The notes under the pieces are model-generated. The model ran no database searches and was not told the origin of the DNA. It saw only the letters and a list, made by a program, of their open reading frames with translations. Shown here piece after piece: positions 54,254 through 63,161 of a stretch of DNA of 64,000 nt (position 1 is its first letter; every line of letters starts with the position of its first letter). Source of the DNA: Elizabethkingia bruuniana (lineage in GTDB: Bacteria; Bacteroidota; Bacteroidia; Flavobacteriales; Weeksellaceae); contig NZ_CP014337.1 in the NCBI RefSeq assembly GCF_002024805.1, positions 3,782,001 to 3,846,000 on the forward strand, in the 5' to 3' direction. Both the position numbers and the translations under genes were made by a program.

Positions 54254-54685
54254 ATGTTTACAGACGAATATTTTATGAAAATGGCCTTTCAGGAGGCACA
54301 GGCAGCGTTGGAAAAGGATGAAGTACCGGTAGGCTGTATTGTGGTCTATAATGACAGGATCATTGCCAGAGCACATAATCTTACAGAATTACTGAATGAT
54401 GTAACTGCGCATGCAGAAATGCAGGCGATAACGGCTGCAGCAAATATGTTGGGCGGAAAATATCTTATAGACTGTACTATGTATGTTACGCTTGAGCCAT
54501 GTGTAATGTGTGCCGGAGCGCTGGCGTGGTCACAACTTTCAAAAATAGTGATAGGAGCGAGGGATGAAAAGAGAGGATTTATGAATAAAGGTTTGTCTCT
54601 TCATCCTAAAACAGAAATCGTTTCCGGAATTCTGGAAAACGAATGCTCGGCACTTATCAAAGATTTTTTCAAATCGAAACGTTAG
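54254..54685 (+). CDS. tadA: tRNA-specific adenosine(34) deaminase TadA
   Basis: Zinc-dependent deaminase that makes inosine at the wobble base of tRNA-Arg(ACG). 143 residues with the CDA motifs HAE (His53, Glu55) and PCVMC (Cys83, Cys86), and the family start EDEVPVGCIVV-type strand. It follows the TonB_C-domain gene with no gap, and converges with a GNAT gene, overlapping it by 4 bases. Confidence 0.93.
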   Translation: MFTDEYFMKMAFQEAQAALEKDEVPVGCIVVYNDRIIARAHNLTELLNDVTAHAEMQAITAAANMLGGKYLIDCTMYVTLEPCVMCAGALAWSQLSKIVIGARDEKRGFMNKGLSLHPKTEIVSGILENECSALIKDFFKSKR

Positions 54686-55206
54686 ACAATAAGAGAGTAC
54701 ATTTGGATGTCTAAGTACTGCTCTTCCTTTTTCATATGATGTTTTAAAACAGCTTCCTTTTGCATGCCAATTTTTTCCATGATCTTTCCTGAAGCCGGAT
54801 TATGAATAAAGTGTGTGGCATAAATCTTATGGAACTTTAACTCTTTAATTCCGAAATTCAGAATTGCAGATGCTGCCTCTGTAGCATAACCTTTGTTCCA
54901 GAAAGGAACAGCAATCCAATAGCCCAATTCAGCTTTATCATCACCTCTGTCGTGTAGGCCAATTGCACCAATTATTTTCCCTTCTTTTTCACGTATGGCA
55001 AAAGTGTAGCCGGTTTTAGCTGTCAGAGCATCGTCAGACATTTTTAACCAGGTTCGGGCGTCAGATTCGGAATATGGATAAGGTATATGAGAAGTATTAT
55101 CAGAAATAATTTTTTCCTGTAAATACTCTGTAATCAACGGAATATCTGATTCTTTCAAAGGAGAAAGAATCAGACGTTCTGTTTCTATTTTTAAAGGAAC
55201 TTCCAT
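54682..55206 (-). CDS. GNAT N-acetyltransferase (RimJ/RimL type)
   Basis: A 174-residue acetyltransferase. It begins with IETERLILSPLKESDIPLI, typical of the RimJ/RimL subgroup. The acetyl-CoA loop lies around GYWIAVPFWNKGYATEAASAIL, followed by the conserved LKFHKIYATHFIHNPASGKIMEKIGM. The substrate may be a ribosomal protein N-terminus or a small molecule. It starts 2 bases after the coaX stop on the same strand. Confidence 0.92.
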   Translation of the reverse strand: MEVPLKIETERLILSPLKESDIPLITEYLQEKIISDNTSHIPYPYSESDARTWLKMSDDALTAKTGYTFAIREKEGKIIGAIGLHDRGDDKAELGYWIAVPFWNKGYATEAASAILNFGIKELKFHKIYATHFIHNPASGKIMEKIGMQKEAVLKHHMKKEEQYLDIQMYSLIV

Positions 55207-55207
55207 T

Positions 55208-55966
55208 TTATAAATCTTTACCTAAATAGTAAAGCCCTTTAAGGGTGTGGAGCCTGTCTGCAACATGAATTTTTTCTGTCAGAGGCTTATATACATGGGA
55301 TACTCCGCCTGTTGCAATTACGAAGCAGTCATCATTCACTTCGTTATTGATTCTGTCCACAAAGCCTTCTACCATCCCAAGGAAGCCGTAGACCATTCCG
55401 CTTTGCATACAGGTTACCGTATCCAATCCTAATACAGATTTTGGTTTCTTTAATTCAATTTCAGGCAACTGGGCCGTTTGATTTATCAATGAATTAAGTG
55501 AGGTAATAATACCGGGAGCGATAATAACACCCAATGTTTCACCTGTTTCAGCAACGCAGCTCGCCGTAAGTGCGGTTCCGAAATCCAGAATAATCTTTTT
55601 TCTGTCAGGATAAAGATTATGCGCTGCTACAAGATTTGCGTAGATATCTGTGCCCATCTGTTTAGACTTGGCTTGTACACCAGAAGGAGTACTGCGGTCT
55701 ACCAGAATAGGTTTCATATTATGGATCTTGTGTACAGCTCTGGAAATATCATAGGTAAGTTGAGGCACAACAGAACCAATGATGATTTTCTCAATATTAT
55801 CAATATCAATTTTATTGTACTGATAAAGCGTAAGGAACTGAATAAAGAGTTCATCGCTTGTACGGTATGGTTTTGTATTGATTACCCAGGAAATCTCACA
55901 ACTATCCCCGTTAAACAAACCGAAACGGATATTGGTATTTCCTATATTGATGACTATTGATTTCAT
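55208..55966 (-). CDS. coaX: Type III pantothenate kinase
   Basis: First step of coenzyme A synthesis, phosphorylating pantothenate. 252 residues, ASKHA fold. IVINIGNTNIRFGLF is the phosphate-1 motif (usual D-x-G-N-T-x, here N-I-G-N-T-N), GTDIYANLVAAHNLYP and ILDFGTALTASCV the other signatures, and FVIATGGVSHVYKPL the C-terminal loop. CoaX depends on a monovalent cation. It lies 4 bases after the M1 peptidase on the same strand. Confidence 0.94.
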   Translation of the reverse strand: MKSIVINIGNTNIRFGLFNGDSCEISWVINTKPYRTSDELFIQFLTLYQYNKIDIDNIEKIIIGSVVPQLTYDISRAVHKIHNMKPILVDRSTPSGVQAKSKQMGTDIYANLVAAHNLYPDRKKIILDFGTALTASCVAETGETLGVIIAPGIITSLNSLINQTAQLPEIELKKPKSVLGLDTVTCMQSGMVYGFLGMVEGFVDRINNEVNDDCFVIATGGVSHVYKPLTEKIHVADRLHTLKGLYYLGKDL

Positions 55967-55970
55967 AAAA

Positions 55971-57818
55971 CTATTTTACCTCGATAATATTATCAGCAGG
56001 GTTAACATCTGCTAAACGCTGACTGAAATCGATTCCGATAGCCTGAAGCTGAGCTTTACTGTATGGAATAGTCAGTTCATAGTCTTTCATTGTCCAGTTC
56101 CAGAAAGGCATTACGGTAATCGGACCATAGATATCTGTAGTTTTAGCAGTACGCATCATATTAAGCGGGATATGGTATGTTAATACCTTTTTATCCTTGG
56201 TTAAGACATTGAAGTCTATAGGCATCGGAAGGGTCCCGTTATTTGTCAGTGTAATTGTTGTGGAAGTATCTCCGTATTTTACACTTTTAATACCATAATC
56301 AATGGTTTTTGTAGTGTTGATCCAATAGTTCTGGAACCACTTCAAATCCATTCCGGAAATCTTTTGTGCAATGTGTATGAAATCTCTGTCTGTAGGATGC
56401 TTCATGCTCCAATCATCATAGTATTTCTTCATCGTTTTTGAAAGGTTCTGCTCTCCCATAATGTAGCCTAATTCTACAAGGAATAACTCACCTTTTACAT
56501 AAGAAGCAAAGGTATATGCTGTTCCATCATCGTGGTGGTCTCCTAACCATGAAGCAGGTTCTTCTTTTCCAGTTTTTACAAATTTTATGTAATTATTGAT
56601 GCTGGAAACAAAAGGATTAGCTTGTGGTTTAGCAGGTGGGAAAAGCTGGTTGCTCACATAAGCTTCTGCATAGCTTGTAAATCCTTCATCCATCCAAGGT
56701 CTCACACTTTCATTAGTTGCCAGCATCTGCTGGTACCAGGAGTGGGATCCTTCATGGAACATAAGGCCACATAAATCTTTTACCGATTTTGCTTCTCCTA
56801 AGATCATGGTACACATTCCGTATTCCATTCCTCCGTCTCCTCCTTGTATAAAGGAATAAGAAGGCCAGGCATATTGCCCGAACTGTGCATTCATTATCTG
56901 GAAATACTTGGTTACATAAGGCTTCGCCTCTTCCCAGTATTTTGTTTTTTCTGATTTCTGATAGACAAAATAAACTTTTGGCCCGCCTAATACAGTGAAT
57001 TCGTCAACAGAATAATCTCTGTCTGCAGCCCATGCAAAGTCCAGAATATTTTTAGCTGTCCATTTCCATGTTGCCTTACCATCCTGGTCTGCTTTTACAT
57101 TTGATGCTGCAGTATAACCTTTTACTTCTGTAGGGTTCTCCAGGGTTCCTCCGGCACCTAATACGTAGTTTTTATCTATTTTTATTGTAACGTCAAAGTC
57201 TGAAAACGGAGCGTGGAACTCTCTTCCGATGTAGTCGAAAGCTGCCCAGCCGTCGTAATCGTATTCAGAAATTTTAGGATACCATTGTGTCATTGTCATA
57301 TCTACGCCTTCGCTATTGTTACGGCCGGCTCTACGGATTTGTATTGGGATATTAGCATCCCACTCCATAGATAAAGAGGTAGTACTGTTAGGCTTTAAAG
57401 GCTCATTAAGGATAACTTTCATTACAGTTTCCTGTATTTCAAACTTTAGATCCTTTCCGTTTTGTTTAATCCAGTGAATATTTTGGCGTCCTTCCTGATC
57501 TGCGGGAATTGATGCTAAACGTGATACGCCGTCCTTTTGTAATCTTTTATCAGAATTTTTACCCTGATTTCTTACTCTTTCATCCATCATGGAGCCTGAT
57601 TTAAAGGCATTCCAATAAAGATGCATATAAATAACTTTTAATTCGTCAGGTGAATTATTGGTATACTGAATGCTTTGTTTTCCAAGGTAAGTGAACTTTG
57701 CAGCATCTACATCAATATCCATCTTGTACTTTGCCTTTTGCTGATAGTAAGGCCCTTTTTGAGCCAATCCCAGTCCGAAAACCAGCATAAGAGCAATAGA
57801 AAGGAAGTTTCTAACCAT
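55971..57818 (-). CDS. M1-family metallopeptidase, secreted
   Basis: Zinc aminopeptidase-like protein of 615 residues from ATG 57818; an upstream in-frame TTG is less likely since MVRNFLSIALMLVFGLGLAQ is a proper signal peptide. The zinc site is HEGSH (His355, Glu356, His359) with Glu378 in MDEGFTSYAEAY. GGDGGMEYGMC stands in place of the GAMEN exopeptidase motif. The first 240 residues are the M1 N-terminal beta domain. It probably trims peptides in the periplasm. Confidence 0.92.
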   Translation of the reverse strand: MVRNFLSIALMLVFGLGLAQKGPYYQQKAKYKMDIDVDAAKFTYLGKQSIQYTNNSPDELKVIYMHLYWNAFKSGSMMDERVRNQGKNSDKRLQKDGVSRLASIPADQEGRQNIHWIKQNGKDLKFEIQETVMKVILNEPLKPNSTTSLSMEWDANIPIQIRRAGRNNSEGVDMTMTQWYPKISEYDYDGWAAFDYIGREFHAPFSDFDVTIKIDKNYVLGAGGTLENPTEVKGYTAASNVKADQDGKATWKWTAKNILDFAWAADRDYSVDEFTVLGGPKVYFVYQKSEKTKYWEEAKPYVTKYFQIMNAQFGQYAWPSYSFIQGGDGGMEYGMCTMILGEAKSVKDLCGLMFHEGSHSWYQQMLATNESVRPWMDEGFTSYAEAYVSNQLFPPAKPQANPFVSSINNYIKFVKTGKEEPASWLGDHHDDGTAYTFASYVKGELFLVELGYIMGEQNLSKTMKKYYDDWSMKHPTDRDFIHIAQKISGMDLKWFQNYWINTTKTIDYGIKSVKYGDTSTTITLTNNGTLPMPIDFNVLTKDKKVLTYHIPLNMMRTAKTTDIYGPITVMPFWNWTMKDYELTIPYSKAQLQAIGIDFSQRLADVNPADNIIEVK

Positions 57819-58053
57819 TTTATTAATTTTTCCCAAAGATAAAAAATTATGATAAAGGGATTGCTGTTTTGGAAAGGATACTGTTCATATTCAGTGATAA
57901 AAAAAGAATATTTACAGACGAAAAATAAAGGAAATCAAGAATATCTTCATAATTAGATGTTATATTTAAGAAGAATATTGCCTTTGACTAATGGTAGGTT
58001 GTTGATAATGAAAAAGTTGTATTTTGGTTGGACTAATCAATAAAATATTTATT

Positions 58054-58275
58054 ATGAAAAACCTGAAAACGACTTCTTTAACAAGAAGACAGTTGAAAAA
58101 CATTATCGGAGGAACCCAGAAAACATGTGCAGATGTGCCATGCAGACCCGCAACCTGTAATTTTAATAGTAGTTACGACGGCTATGTAGCTTGTTTTATC
58201 AACTATACTAAAGTTAATGGTTCTGTAGGATTCGGACCATTGGGATGTTGGTATGAATTCTGTCCGGGATCATAA
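58054..58275 (+). CDS. Bacteriocin-like peptide with GG-type leader and Cys-rich core
   Basis: A 73-residue precursor from ATG 58054. The leader MKNLKTTSLTRRQLKNIIGG is of the double-glycine type found in many Weeksellaceae bacteriocin-like proteins. The predicted core after GG is 53 residues with six cysteines (C-x4-C-x4-C-x11-C-x17-C-x4-C) and many Gly, Tyr and Asn. No transporter, peptidase or modification enzyme lies next to it. It has its own terminator 10 bases downstream. Antimicrobial activity is not shown; the motif only supports export by a GG-processing transporter elsewhere. Confidence 0.75.
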   Translation: MKNLKTTSLTRRQLKNIIGGTQKTCADVPCRPATCNFNSSYDGYVACFINYTKVNGSVGFGPLGCWYEFCPGS

Positions 58276-58284
58276 TTATAATAG

Positions 58285-58313
58285 AAAAGGGACTCCAGAA
58301 GAGTCCCTTTTTT
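58285..58313 (+). terminator. Rho-independent terminator
   Basis: Stem AAAAGGGACTC (58285-58295) / GAGTCCCTTTT (58301-58311) with a CAGAA loop and a following T-run. It ends the bacteriocin-like gene and, on the other strand, lies 3 bases past the susD stop, so it may serve both. Confidence 0.88.
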
Positions 58314-58315
58314 AA

Positions 58316-59938
58316 TTATTTTTTATCCCACCACAATTTGGTGCCGCCAGTATCTGGTCCGCCGAGTGTAGCTGCTGCTCTTTGATAACCAGGTCCGTTA
58401 TTTTCACGATATTTTAATGGAATAGGTATCCTTCTGATGAAATCTTTTGTGCTAATTGTTCCCTGACTATTATTAATAATATTAGGTAATATTTTAGGAT
58501 ATCCCGTTCTTCTTTGCTCTGCCCAAGCTTCAGAGCCGTCTGGATAAAGAGCTATCCATTTTTGGGTAATAATACGTTCCAACTTTCTATCGAAGCTATC
58601 GGCATCATTCCATTTAATAGTAATTGTACTTAGTACAGGATCTCCAGCAGCAACACTATTGGTTGCGTTTTTAGGATCTGTATAAGGTTGCTGAGTGGAT
58701 GTAGCATCGTTTATATAAGTGCTGTATGCGCCAGATTTGCCCCATTCATCCAAAGAAGTTTGTACTCCTTTTTCATAGTTTGTTTTTGCATCTCCTGCTC
58801 CGGCATAGCCTCTAAGTGCAGCTTCAGCTTTTAGGAACCATGATTCAGCGGCCGTGAATAGTTTAGCTTGGCCATTGGACTGAGAAAAATAATCTCCGTA
58901 AGCAGATTGTGCAATGTTGTTGGAGAAATTACCATAACGGTCTTTACTACCTCCGAGATCTATCCCTAAACGTACTCCCGCATATTGATCTTTCACGCTC
59001 GGATCAGTTGCTTTGGTAATATATGAAGAAATTCTGGGGTCATTATAGCCATTAAGATAAGAGGTTAAGGATGCTCCGGATTTGGAGTCCCCATAGTTGA
59101 AAATAACAACGTATACCGGTGATATGGCTCCATAGCGAGCTAGTGCATTTTGGCTATTGTTGTCAATAAGCCCAATCGGAGAATTTAATGCTTCTTCTGC
59201 ATATTTTCTTGATGCTGCAGGATCTGCATATGACATACGCATTGCAAGTCTTAGCTTTAGAGAGTTGGCAAATTTAGCCCATGATAGAGCAGTGCCATTA
59301 AAAATTGCATCAGATTTCTGAATAACAGCTTTATCTTCTACACCTAAGTTTGACTGTAACGTTTCAATATCTTTCGATAAATCCTGCATGAAATATTTGT
59401 AAGCATCTTGTTGAGAGTCATAGTCTACAGAATAATCAGGATTAGATTTACCAAATTTACTATAGATTACTGGTCCATGTTTGTCAGATACAACTGCTGA
59501 AGACAATACTTTTATAATATTGAAAACAGCGTAGCTGCCTTTGAAATCGACATTCGGATATAGTTTTTTTTGTGTTTCTTCAAAATCAACATAGCGCTGC
59601 ATAGCTTCTTCCAATTGATTTTTCATAATCCATTCATTCCATCCACTATTCATGAAGTAGTTATTGTTCCAGTTCCAGCCTCCGGTTGCAGTACTAAAAT
59701 AGCCACTGTAAAAATCTGAGTTCAGATTATTTTGAAGCTGGTACATGTAATCTGTCTGATAAATGATATTTCTTTGTGCCTGGTTTAATCTGTTGACCAA
59801 GCCGGTGAAATCTGCCTGCAATACTCCATCTGTAACATTGGCGTACTCGGAATTGATGTCCTTAAAGTCACCTGTACAGGAGGATACTCCAATTAATGCA
59901 AGTAGAGGTAAATATGTTTTTAATATGTTAAGTTTCAT
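58316..59938 (-). CDS. SusD/RagB-like outer membrane lipoprotein
   Basis: Surface nutrient-binding partner of the adjacent SusC. 540 residues with a lipoprotein signal ending VSSC (Cys21) and the all-helical SusD-like layout: N-terminal TPR-like helices, GPVIYSKFGKSNPDYSVDYDSQQDAYKYF, and the C-terminal IPIPLKYRENNGPGYQ. It is of the SusD-like-2 subgroup. It follows susC by 4 bases. No glycoside hydrolase is next to the pair, so the nutrient is unknown. Confidence 0.92.
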   Translation of the reverse strand: MKLNILKTYLPLLALIGVSSCTGDFKDINSEYANVTDGVLQADFTGLVNRLNQAQRNIIYQTDYMYQLQNNLNSDFYSGYFSTATGGWNWNNNYFMNSGWNEWIMKNQLEEAMQRYVDFEETQKKLYPNVDFKGSYAVFNIIKVLSSAVVSDKHGPVIYSKFGKSNPDYSVDYDSQQDAYKYFMQDLSKDIETLQSNLGVEDKAVIQKSDAIFNGTALSWAKFANSLKLRLAMRMSYADPAASRKYAEEALNSPIGLIDNNSQNALARYGAISPVYVVIFNYGDSKSGASLTSYLNGYNDPRISSYITKATDPSVKDQYAGVRLGIDLGGSKDRYGNFSNNIAQSAYGDYFSQSNGQAKLFTAAESWFLKAEAALRGYAGAGDAKTNYEKGVQTSLDEWGKSGAYSTYINDATSTQQPYTDPKNATNSVAAGDPVLSTITIKWNDADSFDRKLERIITQKWIALYPDGSEAWAEQRRTGYPKILPNIINNSQGTISTKDFIRRIPIPLKYRENNGPGYQRAAATLGGPDTGGTKLWWDKK

Positions 59939-59942
59939 AATT

Positions 59943-62831
59943 TTAAAAATTTAGTTTTACAGAAAGTCCTAAAGAACGTGTGATTGGCATTCCATATACG
60001 TCTACACCAACACCTCCGGGATTAACTCCTGAAACTTGTTCCGGATCAAATGGTGCTTTTTTGTAGAAGAAGAATAAGTTTGAACCAATAAAGCTGACAG
60101 TTGCATCCTGCATATACTTAGAGTTCATTTTGAAAGTATAGGATAAAGAAATTTGTCTCAATCTTATCGCAGTAGCTTTATAGATATAAGCTTCATCTAT
60201 ATTAGGTGCGTCTTGTCCACCAATTCCTTCGTAATATTTTTTAGCATCTGTTTTTCCTGTATATGCTGTACCATCTTCATATACGGCATTCGGAATACTT
60301 ACACCACCATTTTTTCTGGCATCAGCAGATCTTTGACTTACTCCTGCATAATCATAAGCGGCTTCTGCAAGACTTAAAACATGTCCGCCAAATTTACCAT
60401 CAATCAGGAAGCTTAGGTTGATATTCTTGTAAGTAAAGGAATTATTAAGCCCAATGATAAACTTAGGGTTTGGATTGCCAAGGTAGATGTTGTTGTCGGT
60501 ATTAGTTAATGGAACACCATCTTTGTTTACCACAATTTTACCATCAGCATTGCGCATAAATCCTTTGCCATATAAATCTCCGAAAGAGCCCCCAACTTTT
60601 AGTTTGTTGTAATTACCTCCGGCTAATGTGAATAGTGACTTACTTGCATCATAGAAGTTGGAAGGAAGTAATTCCTTTATTTTGTTCTTATTCGCCGAAG
60701 CATTTAATGTAGCTGTCCAGTTGAATGAAGAAGTTTTGAAAATATCATAGGATAAAGAAGATTCAAATCCAGTATTCTGAATTTTTCCGGCATTCATATC
60801 TATCAATGTTCCAGATTGCTTACTAAGTCCCGGAGCTGCTTCTACTTTTGTTAAATACTGGTTAGATACATTTGAGTTATAATACGTAAAATCAAAATTT
60901 AATCGATTGTTGAACATTCTGAATTCTGTACCAACTTCAAAAGTTCTGTTTAATTCCGGCTTTGGAGTTAGTTCCGGATAGCGTTGCAAGTCAGGAAGGT
61001 TTGCACTATTCCCAAATACACCGTTGTTAAATGTAGGCTGTGGATTTGCAAATGTAGGTTCCAGGGCGTTACCAACAGTTGCATAAGAAGCTCTTAATTT
61101 CCAGAAAGTAATAGCTTTTGGCATCTGGAGAATGTCGCTCATGATAAGGTTTCCACCAATAGATTCATAATCAAATGCGTTTTGGGAACTTCCAAATAAT
61201 GTAGAAGACCAGTCATTACGGAAAGTTAAATCTATATATGCCAGTTTCTTATAACCAAAAGTTGTACTGGCAAATACAGAAGTGGTTTTTCCATGCGGAT
61301 AATAAATTCTGTAAGTGTCTGTTGGTGTCCAGTTAAGGTTGTTTAATTCAAAATAATTGGCATTCTTTAAATTATTATTTTGAATAGCAGTGATCTTATC
61401 TTTCTTGTCATTAACACTTGTACCAACGGTAAAATCAAAACTTATGTTATCAGAAATATGTGGGCTACCAATTAACAAGAAGTCTCCGTACAATGCTGTA
61501 GTTTCAAGCTGGTCGTAATAGAGTTTTCCGTTTGGATTTGCCAGAAGTTTTGCTGTATTGGCATACAGATTCCTACTGGTTTCAGAATTGAAGTAAGTAT
61601 AATTACCTCTTAGTTTTGCTGTTAACCAGTCGTTAATGGCATAGCTTAAAGCAACAGATGTATATAAGTTTTTGTTATTGGAGGTAACTTTGTTTCTGTT
61701 AAGAATCCAATACGGGTTTTGAGAATATTGTCTGGTGCTCCCGGTTTTGTCAAACCAGTTTTGATCCTGTATATATCGGGTTCTGTCCAAATATTCATAA
61801 TCTTTATATTGGTCGAAGTCTACTCCTCTTGGTAATGTATAAAGTTGGAAAAGAGGGTTAAAATAAAGTCCCGGAGCAATTCTGTTTTCTACCTTTTGAA
61901 TAGATCCCATTAAGTTGGCATCTAAAGTTAACTTATCATCAAAGAATTTACTTGAATTTCTAAAGTTAATGTTGTATTGGTCAAACTTGGAATTAGGAAC
62001 AATTCCTTTGTTGGTTGTGTTAGCAAGAGAGAAGAAGTTTGTAGACTTTTGAGTACCTGCTGAGAATGTAATACTGTTGGTCCATGTTGTCCCAGTGCGA
62101 AGAAAATCTTTTACATAGTCTTTAGAGGAACCTTCTTTTCCCCAGCTTCCTGTAGAGCCAGCAGAACCTGTACTTGGATCATAAGGTGTAGTTTGTAGAT
62201 AATTATGTTGCAGTTTTGGAAGGCTATAGGCTTTGTCAAAAGTAAGGCTGGAAGAGAATGAAATATTGCTTCGTCCTGCAACTCCTTTTTTAGTGGTAAC
62301 CAGAATGGCACCATTACTACCCTGGGAGCCATATAGTGCCGCAGCTGAAGCTCCCTTTAAAAAGTTAATACTCTGGATGTCTTCAGGGTTGATGGTACTG
62401 AAAATATCTCCTGAATCTGTTCCTCCGTTATAGGCATCTGCTGTTGGAGCCCCGGGACCACCTCCGATAGAGTTGGTTACCGGTATACCATCAATTACCA
62501 ATAGAGGGGAGCTGTTTCTAGTAGACTTGTCCCCTCTCATAATTACTCTTACAGATCCACCAGCACCTCCGGATGCTCTGTTAATTTGTACATTGGATAC
62601 TTTTCCGTTGATGGAGTTCAGTAAGTTTGGAGTTTTGACTTCTGTAAGGTCATCTCCTCCAATTTGCTGTGAGGAATATGTCAGTGATCTGGCTTGTCTT
62701 TTAATACCCAGAGAGGTGATTACTACCTCTTGGATATTGGCTGTTTTTGTAGAATCTTTAGCTTTTCCTTCCTGGGCGTATAGGCCAATAGAGGATGCTA
62801 AAAGAACCATCATAATGGATCGTTTTTTCAT
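59943..62831 (-). CDS. SusC/RagA-family TonB-linked outer membrane transporter
   Basis: Outer-membrane importer of 962 residues. The signal peptide ends LYAQE. It lacks the carboxypeptidase-like N-terminal domain of many SusC proteins: the mature protein begins with a short linker, then the plug with ANIQEVVITSLG, VRVIMRGDKSTRNSSPLLVIDGIPV and SINFLKGASAAALYGSQGSNGAILVTTKKG. The barrel ends in LGLSVKLNF. Together with the following susD it forms a substrate-gated uptake pair. Confidence 0.94.
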   Translation of the reverse strand: MKKRSIMMVLLASSIGLYAQEGKAKDSTKTANIQEVVITSLGIKRQARSLTYSSQQIGGDDLTEVKTPNLLNSINGKVSNVQINRASGGAGGSVRVIMRGDKSTRNSSPLLVIDGIPVTNSIGGGPGAPTADAYNGGTDSGDIFSTINPEDIQSINFLKGASAAALYGSQGSNGAILVTTKKGVAGRSNISFSSSLTFDKAYSLPKLQHNYLQTTPYDPSTGSAGSTGSWGKEGSSKDYVKDFLRTGTTWTNSITFSAGTQKSTNFFSLANTTNKGIVPNSKFDQYNINFRNSSKFFDDKLTLDANLMGSIQKVENRIAPGLYFNPLFQLYTLPRGVDFDQYKDYEYLDRTRYIQDQNWFDKTGSTRQYSQNPYWILNRNKVTSNNKNLYTSVALSYAINDWLTAKLRGNYTYFNSETSRNLYANTAKLLANPNGKLYYDQLETTALYGDFLLIGSPHISDNISFDFTVGTSVNDKKDKITAIQNNNLKNANYFELNNLNWTPTDTYRIYYPHGKTTSVFASTTFGYKKLAYIDLTFRNDWSSTLFGSSQNAFDYESIGGNLIMSDILQMPKAITFWKLRASYATVGNALEPTFANPQPTFNNGVFGNSANLPDLQRYPELTPKPELNRTFEVGTEFRMFNNRLNFDFTYYNSNVSNQYLTKVEAAPGLSKQSGTLIDMNAGKIQNTGFESSLSYDIFKTSSFNWTATLNASANKNKIKELLPSNFYDASKSLFTLAGGNYNKLKVGGSFGDLYGKGFMRNADGKIVVNKDGVPLTNTDNNIYLGNPNPKFIIGLNNSFTYKNINLSFLIDGKFGGHVLSLAEAAYDYAGVSQRSADARKNGGVSIPNAVYEDGTAYTGKTDAKKYYEGIGGQDAPNIDEAYIYKATAIRLRQISLSYTFKMNSKYMQDATVSFIGSNLFFFYKKAPFDPEQVSGVNPGGVGVDVYGMPITRSLGLSVKLNF

Positions 62832-63161
62832 ACTAACTTAAATTTTATAATTTGGACTAATAACTTCTTGTGTCAAGTTTATATTAACACAATGTTAACG
62901 AATGTAGGAATAAAATTTAATGAATTGTTAAATAAGAAAAAAATTAATCTATTTATTTATTGTAAGTATGAACCTTTTTACTTTTTACTGTTATGGCGTT
63001 AAAATTTGAATTGAAAAAGCTTAAATATATTTATGGTAAAACTAGTATTATGTTAGTTTTATTATCTAATTTTTAAAGCTAAACAGTGAAATTGAATTGT
63101 TGGATAATTATTTATATAAATTATTGAAATAAATTCAATGATTGTTTTTGTCGATTAGCTA
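62832..63161. other. Intergenic region between susC and the DUF445 gene
   Basis: A 330-base, very AT-rich gap. No reading frame, hairpin terminator or exact TAnnTTTG box was found. It should hold the susC promoter on the minus strand and the 3' end of the DUF445 transcript. Confidence 0.35.
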
